Assembly (NCBI RefSeq): GCF_000092065.1
Contig: NC_009364.1
Span: 1 to 64,000 of the forward strand
Length of the DNA: 64,000 bases
DNA from: Ostreococcus lucimarinus CCE9901
Lineage: Eukaryota > Chlorophyta > Mamiellophyceae > Mamiellales > Bathycoccaceae
Direction of reading: 5' to 3'
A program made the translations under genes and the position numbers. Of this stretch, positions 1-10,034 are shown in pieces. Each line of letters starts with the position of its first letter. Position 1 is the first letter of the stretch. The notes below the pieces were generated by a model that saw only the letters and a program-made list of their open reading frames with translations, was not told the DNA's origin and did no database searches.

Positions 1-139
1 CCCTAAACCCTAAACCCTAAACCCTAAACCCTAAACCCTAAACCCTAAACCCTAAACCCTAAACCCTAAACCCTAAACCCTAAACCCTAAACCCTAAACC
101 CTAAACCCTAAACCCTAAACCGAAACCCTAAACCCTAAA
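1..139. repeat. Telomere, CCCTAAA repeat array
   Basis: Seventeen perfect CCCTAAA units run from base 1 to 119, followed by a slightly degenerate stretch (CCGAAACCCTAAACCCTAAAA) that ends the array. The C-rich strand reads 5' to 3' from the first base, which is the orientation expected at a left chromosome terminus, so base 1 is at or near the physical end of the chromosome. The unit is the Arabidopsis-type repeat used by plants and many green algae. Confidence 0.97.
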
Positions 140-542
140 AGCATGAGTCTCGGTAGGCGCTTCGGGAGAAGTGCCGTAACCGACCGACTAGCTAATACTT
201 ATTACACCTAACCCTAGGTTCTCTGGGCCGTACTGAGGCATGAAAAGTCACTATCAAACCCGCATCCTTCCTGGGCACCTTCACGACACCCTACGGCCAT
301 CACTCGTCGACCAGCACGGCACCGCAGACTTCCCCCTCGACGCTCCGGACGTCTCCGGACTCTTGCGTCAAAGTTCCTTCTTCAGTGTTCGTGTTGGGCG
401 ACAAACGACCAGTCGTAGTTTGTCCTCTGTGAAAATAATGGAACCCCAAGCACTCCTCTTGCGTGACACACAGTCGATTTGAGTGGAAAGCCTGCGGAAC
501 CCCTAGTTTTTAACCCTAGTATGTAACCCTAGTTTCAGGGAG

Positions 543-586
543 GCGAGTGCGGGACGCGCGCTGGGCGAGTGTGGGACGCGCGCTGG
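543..586. repeat. 22-bp subtelomeric tandem duplication
   Basis: Two adjacent 22-bp units, 543-564 and 565-586, differ at one position (C versus T at the eighth base). Each contains the word GGGACGCGCGCTGG. Confidence 0.85.
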
Positions 587-591
587 GAGAC

Positions 592-723
592 GACGCGGGG
601 GCGACGACGGCGACGTGGGTGAATCGTTTCGCATTCTTCTTTCTTCTATTTCTAGGGCGCGATCGTTCATTTGCGCTCCACGTGTGGTTCACACATTTGT
701 ATTGACGCGGGGGCGACGACGGC
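592..723. repeat. 20-bp subtelomeric direct repeat pair
   Basis: The 20-mer GACGCGGGGGCGACGACGGC occurs at 592-611 and again, identical, at 704-723, about 92 bp apart. Such pairs are common products of subtelomeric recombination. Confidence 0.85.
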
Positions 724-777
724 AGTCGCGTTGGGGTCGCTTGCATTTTACATGTTCGGTTTCTAGTTTCGCCCTAC

Positions 778-3700
778 TTAGTTTTTGCCTACTTTTTTCC
801 CTCCCAAGAACGATTTTAAGAATCGTTTAAATACTCGACAATCGTTTGCGCAGGTCTCGTTCGTCAAAAACGCGACCCACTCGCGCTTGTCGGATAGCTT
901 TGTTTTGGGCTTCGGGAAGGCGTCGTCTTCGCCGCCGAGCGCTGCCAACATGACGCCTTGAAATCTCTCGGTGCCATACGTGCTCCAAACGAGGTGCAAA
1001 GCCGCAGAAATATCGGATATCATACTCGGTGGCATCTCGCCGTTTGCTGCTTCGAGGATTTTGCGCACGATTACGACGCTGTGAGATTCCATCGCCGCGG
1101 CGACGGCGTCCGCGACCGGCTTGGCTGAACGTCGATTCCACTCGCACGTCCCTCGCTTTTTGTTACTTTGACCCGAGATCTCCGCCGCTAGACGCCCGAG
1201 ACCGGCGTGCATGGCGCTCGCAGAAGCATTCTTCGCAGTGGACGCCAACTCGGCACTCAACATCACCGGCGCTCGAAGCAAGTCGGTCGCGAATAACAAA
1301 GCCGCCGCCGCGGGTTCGTCGGAGACTCCGCGCAGCGACGCCTGACTGACTTCGACCATCATACGAAGATGCGGAACTATTGCGACACACGCAGTGCGCA
1401 GTGTCGCGCGCGCGAGCGTGAACGCGCTCGTCCACCCTTCGCAATCTTCGAGAGATGCAGGTAAGACGGTCGCCAAGAGCTCGACGACAACGTGACCGAC
1501 GGATTGAAATTTCGTCCCTCCAATCTCAATTCCGCATCGGCTATCGCCATAGAACTCCAGCATAACAGACAACGCATCCAGGTAACACGCGCCGAGACCC
1601 GGTGCTCGCATGTACGCCTCGACTGAAATTCGAACGACAGCTCCCAAGAGCCCATCGACGAAGCGCGCCAGCTCCACGAGAGCCTTCATCGCCCATGCGA
1701 CTTTAAAGCGCTCCTCGACCATTCGATGATCGACAATTCGCAAGCTCGTCTGCTCAACCGCAATCGCGGCGCGCGTTGCCAACCCGGCGAGCACCTCACT
1801 GGGCGATTGAATGTGTTCATACGCGCTCTTCATCGCTCGAAGCACGATATCCAAATCAACCAAACGACGAACATATTCTTCCGAGCTGCCGCGGTGAAGG
1901 GAAACATTCATCGCCTCGATGACGGGCTCGGCGAGCGACGCGCAAGCACTTTCTGTCTGCTCTCGACACTCGCACTTCACATAGAACGTAAGAGCGCGAA
2001 GCAAAACGGTTGATTCGTGTTCTTGACCCAGACGCAAAGTCGGCGACGGCGTCGGCCCACCGCGAACGTGAAGCTCGGCTAAAAGAGACGGTACGTCCGT
2101 GGCGCCAAGTCGCGAAGCTGCAAATTCAGAGAGCTTCATCATCGCCACAGCGGCACCTCGTGCGACAACAAATTCTGAATGGCTCATCGAACGAATCAGC
2201 GCGTGCGAAACGCCAAGAAGAATGTTGTCTTCAAGCTGCGAAATGCACTTGGCGACACCCGCCAGAACCCAACAAGTGGATTCCAAAGTCGCTTTCGGAA
2301 CAACTTCACTCGTCGATAAAGTGCACAAATTTTCAATCAAGATCGCAAAAGACGACTGATTAGCTTCAGCTCGGAAGGATTTCGCTAGTGAGAGCAATAC
2401 GTACAGACGCGCGTTTAGCGTTCTCCATCCACCGCTCTGTGCGGCGGACATCTCCGCGCAGAGGCGCTGATTGAAGTCGCCGAGTATTTCTTCAATCGGC
2501 ACGGCTGAAATGACGTCGCGAAGACAATCAGAAATTTCTTCCTTCACTTGGTCGTCGTCCAGATCGTGCTTGGGCAAGAGTTGAACGTACAGCACTGCGG
2601 CGTGAACGCATCGCTCCGCCACCGGGCGAAGCAACTCCACAAACGAATCCGGCGTGAATGATTTCGCCAGCTTACCCCAAGGTTCCAGCGCCGACGCCAT
2701 GGAGGCACCGACAGAAAGCGCCTCGGATAAGCCATCGAGTGCGAAAAGCAACACTTCTGTGTCGATATCCACGGCGATATTTGTCTTCTGCTTCTGCTCC
2801 GATCGCTGCGTCTTCTTTTGTTGTCTTTGCAAACTTTTGAATTCGGCGTACTTGACATACGTGCGATCGCCAGCCGCATCTGGTCCTGTCGCAAATGGAC
2901 TTTTGGTCGCGTCTTTCTGGTCTCGCAAAGCCTTCATCGCTACGCTCGAAAGTACGTTCACGATCAGCGCGCGACTCTCCTCCGATCTCTCAGCTTTGAC
3001 GACTTCAGCGCGCAACTTTGCTAGACTCGTCGCAAGCAACGCACGAAGCTCAGTGTCACTCGTCCAAACGCACTGCACCAGTGACGCACACGCCGCGCTC
3101 GCGGCGCTTTGTTTGATGTTTGCGTGGTGATCTTCCGAGCACACGATGTGTAGCGCGCCTTCAAGTATGACGCGAGGAAATCTCGGTGTGACGTTTGCGA
3201 TGTCCGCCCACGCCGCGAGAGCATCGAGTATGTACTTGTGTAACAGCGTGTCGCCACTGGCTGACGTCGCGAGCTGCTGGAGCAAGTCCATGACGTCGTT
3301 CGCGGTGCTACGCAAACCAGTCAATACTTGCTCGCGGCGCGCCGGATGTATGGACAACTCTCGGGAACTCGCTTCCTGCGGCACGAACGCCAAAAATGTG
3401 CACAAACACAACAACTTGGCTTCATTCGACACGCGAGCGTCTTCCTGAAACACCTTGATGACGTCTCGCACGACCGCTGTGGGATCCCATGTCGGCATTT
3501 TACACGCCAACGCCGACGTGGCTAGCGCGAGTTGCGTCAGCGTGCTTCTCAAGTCGACCGCACGCGACGCGTTCGACTCGTCGTGCGCGAACGACGAGGA
3601 ATTCACGGCAAAGAGCATCGTCAGCTTCAACACGCGCGAGCGAAGATCGATCCAATCGCGTTCCGTGAACGCCGCGTGCGACGCCTGCGTCCGCTCCTCC

Positions 3701-3918
3701 TTTGCGACGCAGCGACGCAAAAGCACGTGCAGGGTGCGCGCGCAGAACAGTGTTTCGACCGCCGTCGCATCGTCTCGCTCTAACACGCGCAATAGCACGC
3801 TCCAAGATCCATCGCTCTTGCCGAAGCTCGAAAGCGCCGCTTCCGCGTTCGCACGTTCGCTCGCATCCTGACTTTGAAAAAACGAGGCGATGTGCGCGCG
3901 CAGGATGTCTTCGTCCAT
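778..3918 (-). CDS. Importin-13 / transportin-3-like nuclear transport receptor
   Basis: Single-exon gene of 1046 residues, the first gene after the telomere. Importin-beta family receptors of the importin-13/transportin-3 branch carry cargo such as SR splicing factors through nuclear pores under RanGTP control. The N-terminus (residues about 8-70) has the importin-beta N-terminal pattern of paired helices ending in a run of leucines before LHVLLRRCVA; the rest is a helical-repeat solenoid without low-complexity inserts. The C-terminus ends in FKRFLKSFLGGKKVGKN, resembling the FCGGKKK tail of plant homologues. Length is close to the usual 950-1000. The start is a good ATG at 3918; its 5' side faces the RRP5 gene across about 200 bp. 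The exact cargo specificity cannot be read from sequence. Confidence 0.8.
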   Translation of the reverse strand: MDEDILRAHIASFFQSQDASERANAEAALSSFGKSDGSWSVLLRVLERDDATAVETLFCARTLHVLLRRCVAKEERTQASHAAFTERDWIDLRSRVLKLTMLFAVNSSSFAHDESNASRAVDLRSTLTQLALATSALACKMPTWDPTAVVRDVIKVFQEDARVSNEAKLLCLCTFLAFVPQEASSRELSIHPARREQVLTGLRSTANDVMDLLQQLATSASGDTLLHKYILDALAAWADIANVTPRFPRVILEGALHIVCSEDHHANIKQSAASAACASLVQCVWTSDTELRALLATSLAKLRAEVVKAERSEESRALIVNVLSSVAMKALRDQKDATKSPFATGPDAAGDRTYVKYAEFKSLQRQQKKTQRSEQKQKTNIAVDIDTEVLLFALDGLSEALSVGASMASALEPWGKLAKSFTPDSFVELLRPVAERCVHAAVLYVQLLPKHDLDDDQVKEEISDCLRDVISAVPIEEILGDFNQRLCAEMSAAQSGGWRTLNARLYVLLSLAKSFRAEANQSSFAILIENLCTLSTSEVVPKATLESTCWVLAGVAKCISQLEDNILLGVSHALIRSMSHSEFVVARGAAVAMMKLSEFAASRLGATDVPSLLAELHVRGGPTPSPTLRLGQEHESTVLLRALTFYVKCECREQTESACASLAEPVIEAMNVSLHRGSSEEYVRRLVDLDIVLRAMKSAYEHIQSPSEVLAGLATRAAIAVEQTSLRIVDHRMVEERFKVAWAMKALVELARFVDGLLGAVVRISVEAYMRAPGLGACYLDALSVMLEFYGDSRCGIEIGGTKFQSVGHVVVELLATVLPASLEDCEGWTSAFTLARATLRTACVAIVPHLRMMVEVSQASLRGVSDEPAAAALLFATDLLRAPVMLSAELASTAKNASASAMHAGLGRLAAEISGQSNKKRGTCEWNRRSAKPVADAVAAAMESHSVVIVRKILEAANGEMPPSMISDISAALHLVWSTYGTERFQGVMLAALGGEDDAFPKPKTKLSDKREWVAFLTNETCANDCRVFKRFLKSFLGGKKVGKN

Positions 3919-4121
3919 GACGACGACGCCCGCGCGCGCCGACGGTGATCGCGCGCGAGTTTACTCGCGATAACTCGCGTCCGTCATGGTCTATGCGTCG
4001 CTTTGTGTTCGCGCGCGCGCGCCTCTGAGGTAGGCGACTCGGATGCGTGGCAGAACGCGTCGCGACCGAACGACCCAACGCAGGGGGCGCGCCACCGCCG
4101 CCGCACACGTCCACGCGCGCG

Positions 4122-7100
4122 ATGGGCAAACGAACCAGAGACAAGGCGAAAGCCGAGGTAGAGGACGACGACGATGACGTCGACGCCTCGGCCTTCCCTC
4201 GAGGCGGCGCCGCGAGCGGTGGACGCGGCGATGAAGATGCGTTTCCTCGAGGCGGCGGCGGCGGCGGCGACGGTGACGACGCCGGACGGGGCAGGAAGCG
4301 TCGATCGAGCCAACGAGGCGGTGATGGCGATGGAAGCAATGACGATGACGATGATCCGTTCTCGCGAATCTCACGCGCGGCGAAAGGGGCGAGTTCGAGA
4401 GCGGTGTCTTCGAGCGGCGGCGGGGCGAAGTACGTCGAGACTTTGAAGTACAAGTCGCTACGACCTGGAGCTAAACTTTTGGGCATCATCTCCGAAGTTA
4501 CCGCGCGGGGATTAGTGATGAGTTTACCAGACGGCTTGCGCGGCACCGTGGCGCGCGCGGAAGTTGCTGGCACGTTCGGGAGTAGTCGACGCAACCGCAC
4601 CGCCGCCGCCGACGGCTCGGAATCTTCGGAGGAGGAGTATAGCAGCGACGAGGACGACGATGACGATGACGCAGAGGCGAGCTTGGAGTTGCTGTACGAG
4701 CCCGGGCAAGTGCTTCGATGCGCGGTGGTGAGTTTGGAGAAAGGTAAAACGGGTGGCAAGAGAATCGAGTTGTCTCTCAGACTAGAAAAGGTGTGCGAGG
4801 GCCTCACAAAGGAAAGTCTCACCGAAGGCTCGGTAGCGCCAGCCGTAGTTCAAAGCGTCGAAGATCACGGCTACATCTTGAGTTTTGGTATCGCAGATAC
4901 GAGCGGATTCTTACCGAAGAAAAATGTGGCGAGCGATTTGGGCGAGATTCGTAAAGGCAGAATCATCGATGTAGTCATCACCGGCGCACCAAAGGGCAAT
5001 AAAGGTTATTTTACCGTGACGAGCGATCAGAAGCGAATCAAGACTTCGGTCGCCCACGAGACGTCGGCGACGAATGTCGATACATTGCTTCCGGGGATGC
5101 TCGTAAATTCTAGAATCAAGCAAATACTTTCTGACGGTGTCTCAGTTTCTTTCATGACTTACTTCAGTGGCACCGTGGACTGTTTTCACACTGGGGCTCT
5201 TGCGACGTCGAAAGGGGTTTCGTCCGCGTTTAAAGTAGGGCAACGCATGCGTGCGCGAATCATTTTTGTCGACTCTGCGTCGAAGCGTGTTAGCCTAACC
5301 TTGCTGCCGCATCTGCTTGATTACGCGTCCATCGAACTTCCAAAGCTTGGCAAAACTTTCCAAACTGCCAAGATTGAGCGCGTGGATGCGGGTCAAGGGG
5401 TCGCGCTGAGTATTTCAGATGGTAAGAACGATATCGCTGGATATGCACACGTTTCACAGCTTTCTGACGAACGCGTGGAAAAGGTGGAGAAGAAGTTCAA
5501 AATCGGAAGAAGCGTAAGTGTTCGCGTCATCGGTCATCGTTTGCTCGATGGAGTGGTTAGCGTCAGTTTGAAGTCATCTGTCATGGCTCAACCTTTCTTT
5601 TCATTGGATGAACTCACACCAGGGATGCTTGTGAACGGCGAAGTTCTCGCCGTTGAGCATTACGGAGCCATAGTGAAACTTGCCGAGGGCATTAAAGCGC
5701 TGTGTCCCCCGCTTCACATTTCTGACATTGTCGGCCGAACGACTTCTGCAAAAGTCGCCCCTGGTGCCAAATTGAAGTTCAGAGTATTGAACGTGGATCG
5801 AAATAGCCGGAGAGCGACGGTATCGCATAAAAGAACGCTCATCAAGTCCGAGCTCCCAGTAATTGGTCAGATTGAAGACGCTGTGCCCGGATCAATCACG
5901 CACGGCGTGGTGACGGGCGTGAATGAGTACGGTGTGTTCGTCTCCTTGTACGGTGATTTGAAGGGTCTGGCTGGTTTGAATGACTTGGGTCTTCTGCGAG
6001 ATCAAAAACCGTCCGACGCGTTTGGTGTCGGACAAGTTGTTCGAGTACAGGTTGTTTCAGCCGACACGTCTGGTCGGTTACGTCTTTCGCTCGCGTCTGG
6101 CGACGCGGATGGAAACTCTGCGAGCATGATTATTAATGCGTCCGCAGATGCCTTGAAGCCGGGTCATGTCGTTGAAAAAGCAGTGGTCACGCACGTGGCG
6201 TCGGGCACAGGTAATGTCGAGGTGGTTTTTTCTATGGAAGAAGGCAACATACCAGGCGTCGTGCCGCTCGCCCATTTATCTGACCATCCGCTGACGGCGC
6301 AAGGATTGAGCGCTGTTCTCAATCCCGGTGACGAGATTGGTCCTTTAGTAGTTCTTGAAGGCAAATCAACTCGAGCAGTGATGTCGCGCAAACTTTCACT
6401 CGTGGAAAGCTCGCGAGAAGGGAAGCTTCCAGCGACGGCGAAGGAAGCGACGCTCGGCGCAGTGTTCCCAGGCTACGTCGCATCAGCCACCGCTGCGGGC
6501 GTTTTCGTTCGCTTTTTAGGTCGACTCACCGGTCTTGCACCGCCTTCACAGCTCACAGACGGTACTACGGGAGACGTGCACGAAATGTTTCCGGTAGGTA
6601 AGACTGTCAACGCATTAATACTGTCTGTGGATACGTCCACGCCGACGCCGAGGTTGTCACTCTCATTGAAAGTTTCTGCCACTTCGTCGCCTCTCAGCGA
6701 TGCACCGTTGGTTCGCTCGTTTTTCCAGGATATTGAGTTTCTCGATGACAGAGATGTCGGAGCCGAAGACGTGGGTATATCACCTGAAACCGCAAAGTCG
6801 CTCAAGCCCGGTACGTGGATGGATGTGTCAGTTAACGAAACAAAGGATTACGGCGTTTTGATGGATGTTCCGATCGATTCCAACGTCGTCGGTCTGGTGA
6901 CGCCTCATCAGATACCAGTAGACACGACGTTCACAGCGGGGGATGAGGTAAAAGGTTACGTTTTAGACGTCAGCCGCCGAGAAGGCGTAGTTGACATCGG
7001 CATGCGGGATGGATTGGGCAAATTCAAGCGAAACAAGACGTCGTCTGGCAAAAGTTTGAAGAAGCTTAAGGTGGGAGATCAAGTCTCCGCTGAGGTCGAA

Positions 7101-9980
7101 CTCATAAAGGCTGAGTATGTGGCACTTTCTTTACCAGAGCATAACGGCTTGATAGGTTTCGCTCCTGTGCATCATTTGAACCTTCGTTACGAAGACGCGT
7201 CGGAACGCTTTACGCCGACGCAATGCGTCAAGGCTGTCATCGCACAGCTTCCAGAGGGTGAAATGGGGCGTCTTCTCCTGACGGTTCCCGTTACTAAAGG
7301 AACCACAGCAAGCGGACGAATTGCCGCCGGGACGCTCGTCAAGGGTGTCGTGTCAGAGGTTCAAAATCTGCAGGCATTGGTCGCTTTGCCAAATAACGCT
7401 CGGGGACGACTTTACATTAGCGAGTTCAGCCCCGGTGAAGATACCCCACTGGAGTCTATTTCAGTGGGTTCAACTGTTGAAGCCACTGTGATGGGTCTTG
7501 CTGGAGACCGTGGAGGACTTCTGGACCTGTCGATGCATAGGAAATCCGCGTTTGTGCTTGAAGATGTCTCTGTTGGCGACGACGTGAGCGCGTACGTCGT
7601 TTCCGTAACGGACGATGGGATCAAGGTGACTATCGCTCCCGGAATCACATCCTTCATTCCGAAGATTGAAACGTCGGACAAATCATCTGAGCTCGCCATG
7701 AAGCTGAGCTCTCGCTTCACCGTGGGAGAGCGCGTGTCCGCGATTATCGTTGGAGTTAAGGCGACCAAGAAGCGAGTCGACCTCAGCCTTCGAACGGACG
7801 GCGCATCCGGGTCGTCTCGCGTGTGCGTCGGGGCTAAAGTGCAAGGTATTATTACGCGAGTCGTGGAAAACGTCGGTCTCATGGTTCAACTCGGATCGCA
7901 TTCCGTGGGACGAGTACACTTGACAGACATGGCGGACGAGTACGACGACGATCCGTGCGCCAAGTACGAAGCGGGACAAGTCGTGCAGGTGCGCGTGTTA
8001 AACGCTTCTTCAAACGGAGAACTCGATTTATCTATGCGCGCGTCTCGTTTGAGTAGCAAGCGAACCTCGCCGACGGATCCCGAGATCACGGATATCAGCA
8101 ACCTCGTTCCTGGTCAACGCGTAAAGGGATACGTCAAGGCGACTTCAAAGAAAGGATGCTTCATCGCTCTTTCCCGCGGCATCGACGCTATGTGTAAGCT
8201 GTCAAACCTCGCGGACAGTTTCATCGCGGATCCAGCGAAAACGTTTCCTCCTGGAAAACTTGTCGAAGGACGGATCGTGAGTGCCGATGCGGCTAAAGGA
8301 CGAGTTGAGCTCGCGTTCCGCGAGACGGACGCCACGCAAGGAAATGCAGATGTTTCGACGGTGAAGGTGGGAGACGTGCTCATTGGCACTGTTCGCCGCG
8401 TACAACCGTACGGAGTGTTCGTCAGTCTCGATGGCACGAAGTTATCTGGACTCTGTCACATCTCTATGTTCGCAGACGCTCGAATTAGCGACGATTTGGC
8501 GTCTCACGTGCGCCAAGGCGAAAGGGTGCGAACGAAAGTGTTAGAAATCAACACTGAGACGAACAAGATATCGCTCGGTATCAAGGCTTCGCTCTTTGAA
8601 GACGACGACGGCGACGGAGACGAAGAGATGGCCGACGTCAACACAGCGCACACGTTTGATCCACTGATGGATGTGGATGGTGAAAACGACGGAGAGGACG
8701 ACGACAATGATGGTGAATCCAGCGACGACGACGACGACGACGACGACGACGGCTCCAGCGACGAAGCAAACGCCAGTGAAAGTACGGAGGCGAGTAGCGA
8801 AGAAGGAGAAGAAGAAGAAGAAGAAGAAGAAGAAGAAGAAGAAGAAGAAGAGTCCTCAGAAAGTGGCGAGTCAGACTCCGACATTGACGAAGACGGACCG
8901 CTGCATGCAGACGAGGGCGAATCGACAGACGAGGAATCTGATCCATCTGATTCAGAGGACGCGCCGATCGGCAACGATTTAGGGTTCGATTGGGATGCCG
9001 AAAAAACGGACGCCAGTATGACCGACGTCGCTGATGAAAAGGCGGGTAAGAAGGGTGCCGACAAAGCGCCGTCAAAACGCGAAAAAAAACGATTGAAAGA
9101 GGCGAGGGAGCTCGAAATTTTACAAAAAGAGCAAGAGATGAGAGATGGCGATCATATTCCCGAATCTGCGATGGAGTTTGAAAAGTTACTCATCGCATCG
9201 CCTCGCTCGTCGTTTCTTTGGGTAAGATATATGGCGTTTCACGTCAGCTGTGGCGCGTACGATGAGGCTAAAGAAGTCGCGGAACGAGCTCTCGGAGCGA
9301 TACCCGCCTCGGAAGAGGCTGAGCGCATGAATGTGTGGGCGGCGTATTTGAACTTGGAAAACAAATACGGCACTCCGTCGCCGGAAGAAGCTGTGAAAAA
9401 GCTCTTTACGCGCGCGGTTCAAATCGCCGATGCCAAGCACATGCACTTGACGCTCGTATCGATGTATGAGCGAAACGCTCAAGAGGATGCGCTCGAAGAA
9501 AGCTTGAAGAAGGCGGCCAAAAAGTTTTCGTACAGTGCGAAAATCTGGCTCGCATACATACGCTCTGCTGTGTTGAAAAATGATTCGGAAAAGGCGCGAA
9601 AACTTTTGGATCGCGCGACGCAGTCATTGCCGAAGCACAAACATATAAAGATTCTCACGCGTACGGCTCTCCTCGAGATGAAAGAGGGAAATCCGGAGCG
9701 CGGCCGCACGATGTTTGAGGGTATATTACGAAACTACCCGCGACGTACTGATATTTGGTCAGTGTACATTGATCAAGAAATCAAGCAAGGTGACATTCAA
9801 CGCATCAGAGCATTATTCGAGAGAGCGACGCACCTCGATCTTAACGCAAAGAGCATGAAATTTTTGTTCAAGCGTTACCTGGACTTTGAAAGATCGGAGG
9901 GTGATGACGAACGCATAGCGCACGTGAAGCAAAGAGCGATGGAATACGTTAGCAACAAGTTCGGCTCAGCCGCGGAATGA
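4122..9980 (+). CDS. RRP5: rRNA biogenesis protein RRP5 (PDCD11-like)
   Basis: Single exon, 1952 residues from the ATG at 4122 (MGKRTRDK); the open frame reaches further upstream only through a GTG. RRP5 is a nucleolar scaffold needed for both 18S and 5.8S rRNA processing. The protein opens with an acidic, Gly/Arg-rich region, then carries roughly a dozen S1 RNA-binding repeats (typical phrases PGMLVNGEVLAVEHYGAIVK, VKVGDVLIGTVRRVQPYGVF), an acidic linker with long Asp and Glu runs encoded at about 8610-8960, and a C-terminal block of HAT/TPR-like helical repeats (about 9160-9960; FEKLLIASPRSSFLWVRYMA). This order is diagnostic of RRP5. It converges on the CWF19-like gene with a 54-bp gap. 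Confidence 0.95.
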   Translation: MGKRTRDKAKAEVEDDDDDVDASAFPRGGAASGGRGDEDAFPRGGGGGGDGDDAGRGRKRRSSQRGGDGDGSNDDDDDPFSRISRAAKGASSRAVSSSGGGAKYVETLKYKSLRPGAKLLGIISEVTARGLVMSLPDGLRGTVARAEVAGTFGSSRRNRTAAADGSESSEEEYSSDEDDDDDDAEASLELLYEPGQVLRCAVVSLEKGKTGGKRIELSLRLEKVCEGLTKESLTEGSVAPAVVQSVEDHGYILSFGIADTSGFLPKKNVASDLGEIRKGRIIDVVITGAPKGNKGYFTVTSDQKRIKTSVAHETSATNVDTLLPGMLVNSRIKQILSDGVSVSFMTYFSGTVDCFHTGALATSKGVSSAFKVGQRMRARIIFVDSASKRVSLTLLPHLLDYASIELPKLGKTFQTAKIERVDAGQGVALSISDGKNDIAGYAHVSQLSDERVEKVEKKFKIGRSVSVRVIGHRLLDGVVSVSLKSSVMAQPFFSLDELTPGMLVNGEVLAVEHYGAIVKLAEGIKALCPPLHISDIVGRTTSAKVAPGAKLKFRVLNVDRNSRRATVSHKRTLIKSELPVIGQIEDAVPGSITHGVVTGVNEYGVFVSLYGDLKGLAGLNDLGLLRDQKPSDAFGVGQVVRVQVVSADTSGRLRLSLASGDADGNSASMIINASADALKPGHVVEKAVVTHVASGTGNVEVVFSMEEGNIPGVVPLAHLSDHPLTAQGLSAVLNPGDEIGPLVVLEGKSTRAVMSRKLSLVESSREGKLPATAKEATLGAVFPGYVASATAAGVFVRFLGRLTGLAPPSQLTDGTTGDVHEMFPVGKTVNALILSVDTSTPTPRLSLSLKVSATSSPLSDAPLVRSFFQDIEFLDDRDVGAEDVGISPETAKSLKPGTWMDVSVNETKDYGVLMDVPIDSNVVGLVTPHQIPVDTTFTAGDEVKGYVLDVSRREGVVDIGMRDGLGKFKRNKTSSGKSLKKLKVGDQVSAEVELIKAEYVALSLPEHNGLIGFAPVHHLNLRYEDASERFTPTQCVKAVIAQLPEGEMGRLLLTVPVTKGTTASGRIAAGTLVKGVVSEVQNLQALVALPNNARGRLYISEFSPGEDTPLESISVGSTVEATVMGLAGDRGGLLDLSMHRKSAFVLEDVSVGDDVSAYVVSVTDDGIKVTIAPGITSFIPKIETSDKSSELAMKLSSRFTVGERVSAIIVGVKATKKRVDLSLRTDGASGSSRVCVGAKVQGIITRVVENVGLMVQLGSHSVGRVHLTDMADEYDDDPCAKYEAGQVVQVRVLNASSNGELDLSMRASRLSSKRTSPTDPEITDISNLVPGQRVKGYVKATSKKGCFIALSRGIDAMCKLSNLADSFIADPAKTFPPGKLVEGRIVSADAAKGRVELAFRETDATQGNADVSTVKVGDVLIGTVRRVQPYGVFVSLDGTKLSGLCHISMFADARISDDLASHVRQGERVRTKVLEINTETNKISLGIKASLFEDDDGDGDEEMADVNTAHTFDPLMDVDGENDGEDDDNDGESSDDDDDDDDDGSSDEANASESTEASSEEGEEEEEEEEEEEEEEESSESGESDSDIDEDGPLHADEGESTDEESDPSDSEDAPIGNDLGFDWDAEKTDASMTDVADEKAGKKGADKAPSKREKKRLKEARELEILQKEQEMRDGDHIPESAMEFEKLLIASPRSSFLWVRYMAFHVSCGAYDEAKEVAERALGAIPASEEAERMNVWAAYLNLENKYGTPSPEEAVKKLFTRAVQIADAKHMHLTLVSMYERNAQEDALEESLKKAAKKFSYSAKIWLAYIRSAVLKNDSEKARKLLDRATQSLPKHKHIKILTRTALLEMKEGNPERGRTMFEGILRNYPRRTDIWSVYIDQEIKQGDIQRIRALFERATHLDLNAKSMKFLFKRYLDFERSEGDDERIAHVKQRAMEYVSNKFGSAAE
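8719..8852 (+). repeat. Acidic-linker codon repeats (GAC and GAA runs) in RRP5
   Basis: A GAC run around 8724-8750 encodes consecutive Asp residues and a GAA run around 8807-8851 encodes about 15 consecutive Glu residues between the last S1 repeat and the HAT repeats. They are in frame and likely length-variable. Confidence 0.85.
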
Positions 9981-10034
9981 CGAATAGATGAAATTTCTCA
10001 AAACATTTATTACAATTTGAGCAAACAAAGAAAG

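Larger units (their letters stand above)
140..777. other. Subtelomeric spacer
   Basis: No convincing gene is seen. The stretch contains degenerate telomere-like pieces (several AACCCTAG words around 209-216 and 499-533), a 22-bp tandem duplication at 543-586 and a 20-bp perfect direct repeat at 592-611 and 704-723. An open frame of 80 codons at 240-482 has no recognisable domain and is not supported. The first real gene ends at 778, so the subtelomere is only about 640 bp long. Confidence 0.7.

Noticed and set aside
240-482. Open frame of 80 codons in the subtelomere
   Set aside because: No domain, no leader, and mixed with degenerate telomere words; likely chance.
3500-4822. 440-codon minus-strand frame across the importin/RRP5 promoter
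   Set aside because: It is antisense to the start of RRP5 and to the importin start, Ser/Arg low complexity, with no domain; a by-product of CG-rich composition.
8504-9064. 186-codon Ser-rich frame antisense to RRP5
   Set aside because: Poly-Ser arises from reading the Glu/Asp codon repeats of RRP5 backwards.
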